A program made the position numbers and the translations under genes. Source: an uncultured Clostridium sp. (lineage in GTDB: Bacteria; Bacillota; Clostridia; Lachnospirales; Lachnospiraceae). Taken from it: a stretch of 20,116 bases of DNA. The DNA is taken from contig URFM01000059.1 of NCBI GenBank assembly GCA_900547035.1, positions 1 to 20,116 on the forward strand. Direction: 5' to 3'. Under the pieces are notes generated by a model. The model was not told the origin of the DNA, searched no databases, and saw only the letters and a program-made list of their open reading frames with translations. Shown here piece by piece: positions 15,049 through 20,116 of this stretch (positions are counted from its first letter, which is position 1; every line of letters begins with the position of its first letter).

Positions 15049-17343
15049 TTAATCTTCTTTTAATTCCTCCGCAGCCGACTCCTCCATTACCCTCCATCTC
15101 AGCACTACCCGGAACAAATCTCCCTCCACAGACAATTCCATCGTGCCGTCCTGAAGTTCCGTAAAGCTCTTGGCAATGGCCAGTCCTAGGCCGGAGCCCT
15201 CCGTATTCCTGGATTCGTCTCCCCGGACAAACCGCTCCATCAGCTCCTGGGGAGATACGGTCACCTCCGCCGCGGAAATATTCATCAAAGTAATGACTAC
15301 CCACCCATCCTGTGTTTCCAAGGTCACATAGGCCCGGGTGTTCGGCATGGCGTATTTTGTAATGTTTACCAGAAGATTTTCAAAAATCCGGTAGGTCCGC
15401 TGTCCGTCCAGATTGGCGATTACCTTTTCTTCCGGCAGCTTCCAGCGGAAATCCACGCCGCAGCCGGCGATTCGCTCAGAAAGCTCCAGTCGTACTTCTT
15501 TTATAAGACTCACCAGATCCACCGGCTCCAGATTGAGATTCACGCTCCCGCTGCTGGCCTTGCTGACCTCGAACAAATCCTCAATCAGCACCTTCAGGCG
15601 CATAGACTTCTGCTCCAGCACATCAATGTAGGAATCCCTCTCCTCTTCTGTAATTCCCGGCTGTTTCAAAAGATTCACATAGGTGATAATAGCCGTCAAA
15701 GGCGTTTTTAAATCGTGGGACACATTGGTAATCAGCTCCGTCTTGGTCCGCTCGCTTTTTACTTCCTGGTCCACCGCCTTTTTAAATCCCTGGCGGACCC
15801 GAGCCAGCTGCTCCTTCAGCGGTTCAAAAAGTCCCAGATTTTCCGTTACATCCACATCTAAATTCCCTTCTGCCATCTGGTTGATCGCATTTAACAGAAC
15901 ATCGTATTTTTTCTGCATCTGCTTCCAATATCTCTGAATCAGTACAAACAGCACCAGAGAGTAGATAATCAGAACACCAATTCCCGCAAACCATAGCAGA
16001 GAAATCAGAGCCAGAATAATGAAGTTGGCAATAACCGCCTTTCCAATAGCCTTGGTAGAATTGGAATGCCAGTCCACCTCATTAAAGGGATTCAGACAGC
16101 GTACCACCCACCGTTTTATAAAGCGGCAGAATCTCAAAATCCAGGTTCTCTCCTTCAGATACCGCCACAATCCCAGCCGGAACACAGCGCCGGCACTAAC
16201 CGCCATCCAGAAGAGACTCCCGTAGACGAACATCCACATGGCCAGGTTTGCCAGAAATTCCAGGATCTCTGCCACAGCAGGCAAAATGCCCGCATCCGTC
16301 AGTTCCCGGATGATTTCTCCTCGGGTAGTCAGCTCAATCATCCCCGCCGGTACACCGCCGCATACAAGAGCGGTCCAGCAAAGAGCCAAAAAGCACATAG
16401 GTTCAAAGGACAGACGGCTGCACCTTCCCTCTCCAAGCCCCAGAGGCCGGACAGCCGGAAGAATCAGGGCTAAAAGAGCCAATACGCCTCCGATTGTGGC
16501 CACTACTCCATAATATCCTCCGGAACTGACATAATCGTGAAGCATAGGAGTTGTAGGGCCGTCGAGATATCGGAAATCCTCCAGATCAAACTGATACACA
16601 AAATTAACATCCTTAGGTCCTGAAAACACTACGCCGCTGTAGCGGTAATCCCCTGAAAGCCGCAGCTCCAGCGGGTCATAAAACTGGTAATTTGTCATCA
16701 AATTGCCCATTCGGTCCCTGTTTGCATCGGAGCCATCTACCGATTTCACTTCCATGGAACCGGATTCATCAAAATATAAAGAAAGGCGGATTTGTCCGTT
16801 TTCCAGCTTACGGGAAAAAAATGCCGATGGATTCTCCACATTGCTGCCCAAAACCTTTCCCTGCCGGTCCAGCATTTCATAAGGAAGGATCCGGCTGTAC
16901 TCCCTTGCAAAGGACTGCCACTCCTGTCCTACCGAATCCATCGTGGCCTGCAGGTCCTCATAATAATAGGCGTCATAGGATAGATTCTCAGAATCTTCCC
17001 AGGTTTCGTCGCCAGAAACGCTGCTCGATCCCTGACCGCTTTGTTTCTGGCGGATTTTCTCTTCCAATCCCGGCAGGAATACCTGGGAAGGAGTAAGAAT
17101 TTGTCCCGCTTCCTTCTGTTTCTGCTCCCGCCATGCCTGATAAATGCTGTTCATGATCTGTATGGAAGCAGAGTACTCCGCCTTACTGCTTTCCTCCATG
17201 GACTGCTCATAGCCCTCATGCCATCTTAACGCTTTCTCCTGCATATAGGGATATGCCAATACCGTTAAAAGGGACGCCGCCGTTACCAGCAGCAAGCAGA
17301 GACATACGCTGACTCTATGGCTGTTTTTCAATTTTGTATCCAA
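15049..17343 (-). CDS. Membrane sensor histidine kinase
   Basis: 764 residues. A first membrane helix (about 11-33) is followed by a roughly 240-residue extracellular region that I cannot assign, then helices near 278-300, 316-336, 362-388 and 436-470. A HAMP-like segment (NQMAEGNLDVDV, 488-499) leads to the H box NVSHDLKTPLTA with phosphoacceptor His543, then an N box (FENLLVNITKYAM) and the G2 motif GSGLGLAIAKS. The usual DxGxG box is replaced by NISAAE, common in this VanS-like subgroup. It phosphorylates the response regulator encoded just upstream. The TTG at 17343 overlaps the regulator gene by 29 bases; a second in-frame TTG at 17331 sits better behind GGGGAG, so the start is uncertain. 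The signal is unknown. Confidence 0.9.
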   Translation of the reverse strand: MDTKLKNSHRVSVCLCLLLVTAASLLTVLAYPYMQEKALRWHEGYEQSMEESSKAEYSASIQIMNSIYQAWREQKQKEAGQILTPSQVFLPGLEEKIRQKQSGQGSSSVSGDETWEDSENLSYDAYYYEDLQATMDSVGQEWQSFAREYSRILPYEMLDRQGKVLGSNVENPSAFFSRKLENGQIRLSLYFDESGSMEVKSVDGSDANRDRMGNLMTNYQFYDPLELRLSGDYRYSGVVFSGPKDVNFVYQFDLEDFRYLDGPTTPMLHDYVSSGGYYGVVATIGGVLALLALILPAVRPLGLGEGRCSRLSFEPMCFLALCWTALVCGGVPAGMIELTTRGEIIRELTDAGILPAVAEILEFLANLAMWMFVYGSLFWMAVSAGAVFRLGLWRYLKERTWILRFCRFIKRWVVRCLNPFNEVDWHSNSTKAIGKAVIANFIILALISLLWFAGIGVLIIYSLVLFVLIQRYWKQMQKKYDVLLNAINQMAEGNLDVDVTENLGLFEPLKEQLARVRQGFKKAVDQEVKSERTKTELITNVSHDLKTPLTAIITYVNLLKQPGITEEERDSYIDVLEQKSMRLKVLIEDLFEVSKASSGSVNLNLEPVDLVSLIKEVRLELSERIAGCGVDFRWKLPEEKVIANLDGQRTYRIFENLLVNITKYAMPNTRAYVTLETQDGWVVITLMNISAAEVTVSPQELMERFVRGDESRNTEGSGLGLAIAKSFTELQDGTMELSVEGDLFRVVLRWRVMEESAAEELKED

Positions 17344-18025
17344 CTCCCCACACCACCTTTACATATTTCGGGTCCTTGGGATTTACTTCGATTTTCTCGC
17401 GGATATTCCGGATATGGACCATCACTGTGTCCGTATTCACCGCCCGCTCGTTCCAGACCCTCTCATAGATTTCATCCGCCGGAAATACCCGGCCCGGATT
17501 CTGAATCAGCAGCAGGAGGATTCGGTATTCAATGGGAGTCAGCTTCACCGGCTTGTCATCTACCGTCACCTCCACGGTCTCCTCGTTAATTTCGAGGCCT
17601 CCCAGGCGGTGAATTTTCGGATTATCCGGCTGCTTCTGGTTCAGCCGCTCCATAAAGCGGTGGTAGCGGCGCAGTTGGGAATTGACTCTGGCCAAAAGCT
17701 CCATAGGGGTAAATGGCTTAGTAATATAATCGTCTGCCCCCATATTCAGGCCCAGAATCTTATCCACATCCTCCGACTTGGCCGACAGGAAAATCACCGG
17801 AAAATCATACTTTTCTCTCAGACGGACCACCATAGTGATGCCGTCCATTCTGGGCATCATCACATCTACAATGGCCAGCTGAACCTCCTCCTGCTCCAGG
17901 ATTTTCAATCCTTCCACGCCATCCGCGGCCTGAAGAACCTGGTATCCCTGGCTTCTCAGGAAAATTTCAACTCCCTCTCTGATTTCCTTGTCATCCTCTA
18001 CCAGCAGAATCCGATCCGCTCCCAT
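17315..18025 (-). CDS. OmpR/VanR-type response regulator
   Basis: The start is placed at 18025 (MGADRILLVEDD, 236 residues) because AAGGAGG lies 8 bases upstream; an earlier in-frame ATG at 18046 lies before that site and is less likely. The receiver domain spans about 4-118 with acidic pocket Asp11/Asp12, phosphoacceptor Asp54 (AIVDVMMPRMDG), switch Ser81 and Lys103 (YITKPF). The winged-helix DNA-binding domain follows (about 135-233), with PIEYRILLLL, ERVWNE and TVMVHIRNIREKI. It overlaps the histidine kinase gene by 29 bases, so the two are co-translated as a two-component system. Target genes are unknown, and no obvious direct-repeat binding site was found upstream. Confidence 0.95.
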   Translation of the reverse strand: MGADRILLVEDDKEIREGVEIFLRSQGYQVLQAADGVEGLKILEQEEVQLAIVDVMMPRMDGITMVVRLREKYDFPVIFLSAKSEDVDKILGLNMGADDYITKPFTPMELLARVNSQLRRYHRFMERLNQKQPDNPKIHRLGGLEINEETVEVTVDDKPVKLTPIEYRILLLLIQNPGRVFPADEIYERVWNERAVNTDTVMVHIRNIREKIEVNPKDPKYVKVVWGVGYKIEKQP

Positions 18026-18117
18026 ACACCCTTCCTCCTTGCTCATGATGGTATCTTAACAGCCAAAACAAAAAAGCGTCTTCATAAAATGTAAAAGATT
18101 TTCTAAAGATTCCGCGC

Positions 18118-18161
18118 AAGCGCCCCAAAGATAAGGCGCTAAGTGCTCGTAACAATACAAA
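18118..18161. repeat. Dispersed hairpin repeat, copy 1
   Basis: 44 bases that match copy 2 at 18211-18253 almost throughout. It contains the stem AGCGCC (18119-18124) with GGCGCT (18135-18140), followed by the invariant tail TAAGTGCTCGTAACAATAC. It lies between the response regulator promoter region and the group B-like hydrogenase terminator, outside any gene. Confidence 0.8.
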
Positions 18162-18210
18162 GTTCTAGGCTCGAAAAGACCTCGCCAAGTACTTTGCATG
18201 TATCGCACGT

Positions 18211-18253
18211 AAGCGCCCCAAAGACGGGCGCTAAGTGCTCGTAACAATACAAA
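18211..18253. repeat. Dispersed hairpin repeat, copy 2
   Basis: 43 bases in direct orientation to copy 1, starting 93 bases downstream of it. The stem AGCGCCC (18212-18218) pairs with GGGCGCT (18226-18232), and the loop differs from copy 1 by an indel and substitutions that keep or extend pairing. The tail after the stem is identical to copy 1. Confidence 0.8.
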
Positions 18254-18279
18254 ATGCCAGCCCCGCTTACGGAGCTGGC
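18251..18279 (-). terminator. Rho-independent terminator of the group B-like hydrogenase
   Basis: GCCAGC (18256-18261) pairs with GCTGGC (18274-18279), and CCG (18263-18265) pairs with CGG (18270-18272) around a CTTA loop. Read on the minus strand the stem is followed by ATTTTGT. It lies 20 bases after the hydrogenase stop. Confidence 0.75.
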
Positions 18280-18298
18280 TCGATAAAATTTTCAAACT

Positions 18299-19753
18299 TT
18301 AGTGGCGATGCATAGAGAACTTGTCCATGGGGTAATTCTTTAAGTTCTCTCTTACTTTCCGGCCATCGGCCTCTCCCAGCAGTTTGTCCCGATCCTTCTT
18401 GAACTCGTTTTCCGCCTTGCGCTTGCTGGGACCGCCTACGCAGCCTCCCACACAGGCCATGCCTTCGATAAAATCCTCAGGCAGACGGTTTACTTTCAGC
18501 ATTAACAGAGCCTTCTTGCACTCCACGGCGCCGCTGCAGCGGGCAACTTTAATACCATCGGTGCTCTCTCCGGCTTCCTGCATGCACTCCAGAACCGCGT
18601 TGGTCACGCCGCCGCCGTTTCCGAAGCGCTTTCCGAAAATGGAACTCTCCTGGTAGTCATTGGGCTCGGGCTCCAAATCCACGCCCTTGGCCTGTATCAT
18701 GTTGTAAATCTCTTCCAAATTTAAAACATAATCTGCATTGTCCTTTACATTTAAGTCCAAAGCCTCGCTCTTCTTGGCAATGCAGGGTCCGATGAACACG
18801 GTAATGGTTTCCGGATCCATAGCCTTCAACAGTCTCGATACAGCGCACATGGGTGATACGGTGGTGGACATATTATCTAAAAGCATGGGGAAATGCTTCT
18901 TGATCATGTTCACGAAAGCGGGACAACAGGAAGTGGTCATCTTTTTGCCTTCCTTATAGGCCTCTACCCACTCATCAGCCTCATAGGCGGCAGTCATGTC
19001 TCCTCCCAGTCCTACCTCCACCATATCGGCGAATCCTACCTTCTTCAAGGCTGTTTTCCAGCTGGCCATGGTAATCTCAGGTCCAAACTGTCCCTCCACG
19101 GAAGGAGCTACCATTGCCACCACCTTCTTGCCTGCCTTAATCAGCTTGATTACGTCCACCACAAAGGTCTTGGAATCAATCGCGCCGAAGGGGCAGCTGT
19201 GTACGCAGTTTCCGCACTCGATGCACTTCTTCTCATCGATTTCACAGATTCCGTACTCATCGTATGTAATGGCATCCACCGGGCAGCTCTTCTTACAGGG
19301 ACGCTCCAGGTGAGCGATGGCGTTGTAAGGACAGGCCTGGGAACATTTTCCGCAGGACTTACATTTTCCGGGGTCAATATAGGCCCGGTCACGGCCCATA
19401 CTGATGGCGCCGAAATTACAAGAATTCTGACATGCTTTTCCCATACATTTCTGGCAGTTGTCCGTTACCACGTAAGCGGCGATGGGACATTCCTCACATG
19501 CCGCATTGATAACCTGCACCACGTTTGCGGAATCCTTGCCCTTGGGACATTTTCCCTCTGCCAGACGAACTCTCTGGCGGATAATCTCTCTCTCTTTATA
19601 GATGCAGCACCGGTACTGAGCCTGGGGGCCGGGAATAATATCGTAAGGAATATCGTGCTCCTTCTCCTTCAGGTTGTCCTCCCAAGCGGCTTTGGAAACC
19701 GCGTAGAGCACCTCGTGCTTCAGCTTCAATATTGTCGCATCATTGGTTACCAT
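18299..19753 (-). CDS. Group B-like monomeric [FeFe] hydrogenase
   Basis: 484 residues. The N-terminus (1-95) contains four scattered Cys, including NAACEECP. A multi-cluster ferredoxin region follows (Cys100/103/108/112, Cys131/134/137/141, Cys153/157, Cys177/180/183/187). The H-cluster domain has TTSCCPAF (Cys276, Cys277), IGPCIAKK (Cys324) and EGMACVGGCVGG (Cys434, Cys438). All cubane ligands and the proton-shuttle Cys are present, but the M of MPCxxK is Gly. These motif variants fit group B [FeFe] hydrogenases, frequent in Clostridia and physiologically little studied; ferredoxin is the likely partner. The start at 19753 follows GAGGAGG. It is a single-gene transcript with its own promoter and terminator. 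Confidence 0.9.
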   Translation of the reverse strand: MVTNDATILKLKHEVLYAVSKAAWEDNLKEKEHDIPYDIIPGPQAQYRCCIYKEREIIRQRVRLAEGKCPKGKDSANVVQVINAACEECPIAAYVVTDNCQKCMGKACQNSCNFGAISMGRDRAYIDPGKCKSCGKCSQACPYNAIAHLERPCKKSCPVDAITYDEYGICEIDEKKCIECGNCVHSCPFGAIDSKTFVVDVIKLIKAGKKVVAMVAPSVEGQFGPEITMASWKTALKKVGFADMVEVGLGGDMTAAYEADEWVEAYKEGKKMTTSCCPAFVNMIKKHFPMLLDNMSTTVSPMCAVSRLLKAMDPETITVFIGPCIAKKSEALDLNVKDNADYVLNLEEIYNMIQAKGVDLEPEPNDYQESSIFGKRFGNGGGVTNAVLECMQEAGESTDGIKVARCSGAVECKKALLMLKVNRLPEDFIEGMACVGGCVGGPSKRKAENEFKKDRDKLLGEADGRKVRENLKNYPMDKFSMHRH

Positions 19754-19788
19754 TGATTAAACCTCCTCATAATCCCTATCTATCAAAC

Positions 19789-19817
19789 AATCTACACTAT
19801 TTGTATACAAAATGCAA
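19789..19817 (-). promoter_or_regulatory. Promoter of the group B-like hydrogenase with palindrome in the spacer
   Basis: On the minus strand TTGCAT (complement of 19812-19817) and TAGATT (complement of 19789-19794) are 17 bases apart. The spacer holds the perfect 12-bp palindrome TTTGTATACAAA (19800-19811), placed as a repressor operator would be. The boxes are only fair matches to consensus. Confidence 0.5.
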
Positions 19818-19859
19818 GTCCAAAAACAGATACAAACCGGGAAAAAACGTCCACTTTTC

Positions 19860-20115
19860 CTAATAATAGGAAACTGTTACCTTTTTGCCCATCTCCTCGA
19901 TGACGCTCTTTAACTGTTCCACCAGATTCTGCCGGATTCCCAGATCAAATGGGAGGCCGGGATTCTGGTAAGCGCTGTTGATGGCCTTGCCCACATACAA
20001 ATGGACATCCGTACAATCCTCAATCAGCACCTTTGCCACCATGGAAGCGCCGTTGGGCTTATCCAGTTCCAGGAAAAATTCCTCAGAAACCGTTTCGTTC
20101 TTTACATAGCGCCGC
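19860..20115 (-). CDS. C-terminal fragment of an unrecognised protein (5' end outside window)
   Basis: The minus-strand frame is open from the window edge to the TAG at 19860-19862, giving about 84 residues. The internal ATG at 20042 is unlikely to be the start, because the frame upstream (YVKNETVSEEFFLELDKPNG) reads as protein. The segment alternates strand and helix, includes LIEDCTDVHLYVGKAIN and ends VIEEMGKKVTVSYY. I do not recognise the family. It is transcribed toward the group B-like hydrogenase, but the 106-bp gap with a candidate promoter suggests separate transcription. Confidence 0.6.
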   Translation of the reverse strand, partial: RRYVKNETVSEEFFLELDKPNGASMVAKVLIEDCTDVHLYVGKAINSAYQNPGLPFDLGIRQNLVEQLKSVIEEMGKKVTVSYY

Positions 20116-20116
20116 A

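Noticed and set aside
17315..18046. Response regulator start at 18046
   Set aside because: The AAGGAGG site lies between this ATG and the one at 18025, so the downstream ATG is the better start.
18118..18253. Possible short CRISPR array
   Set aside because: Only two repeat copies, each a hairpin with an imperfect match, and a single 49-base spacer; no cas genes nearby.
18056..18295. 79-codon open frame on the minus strand across the repeat copies
   Set aside because: It is produced by the hairpin repeats and the terminator, has no ribosome binding site, and its peptide repeats only because the DNA does.

Overview
The window looks like a chromosomal segment of an anaerobic, fermentative member of the Clostridia, most like a gut Lachnospiraceae. 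The clues are strong AGGAGG ribosome binding sites, three different [FeFe] hydrogenases, an iron-dependent alcohol dehydrogenase, a VanS/VanR-type two-component pair, and degraded copies of protein families I associate with that group (a HipA-like protein and a PD-(D/E)XK/Rpn-type family). Species cannot be named from the sequence alone.

Layout. 1-585 (+): 3' end of an iron-dependent alcohol dehydrogenase with a strong terminator. 688-1933 (+): a MarR-family regulator with a near-consensus promoter and a 34-bp operator-like palindrome, then a YitT/YczE-like membrane protein whose frame is broken at a run of eight G. 1937-3069 (-): a broken HipA-like gene whose end runs into a P-loop (Walker A) fragment in another frame. 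3227-5874 (-): a secreted protein with an InlB-like repeat and a caspase/CHAT-like His/Cys pair, split over three frames.

5895-9128 (-) and 9346-14409 (+) form a divergent hydrogenase island. The plus arm encodes a multi-subunit, probably electron-bifurcating NAD(H)/ferredoxin hydrogenase: NuoE-like subunit, stand-alone HATPase, small thioredoxin-like ferredoxin, NuoF-like subunit and HydA. The minus arm carries no obvious metabolic enzyme. It reads as a signalling cassette: DRTGG protein, RsbW/RsbT-like ATPase, HydS-like putative sensory [FeFe] hydrogenase, second DRTGG protein, PHP phosphoesterase. Both arms start from the 217-bp gap 9129-9345. My main hypothesis is that the minus arm senses H2 or redox state through HydS and passes this on through the ATPase and DRTGG proteins.

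14412-14486: large nested hairpin terminator. 14511-14772 (-): remnant of an Rpn/PD-(D/E)XK family gene with its middle deleted. 15049-18025 (-): OmpR-type response regulator and membrane histidine kinase. 18118-18253: two copies of a hairpin-forming repeat, with a diverged relative near 14938. 18299-19753 (-): group B-like [FeFe] hydrogenase with its own promoter and terminator. 19860-20115 (-): 3' end of an unrecognised gene.

Two of the reading-frame breaks (1321-1328 and 4442-4447) lie in G or C homopolymers. Indel errors, phase variation and real gene decay cannot be told apart from the sequence alone. The hydrogenase genes read through intact.
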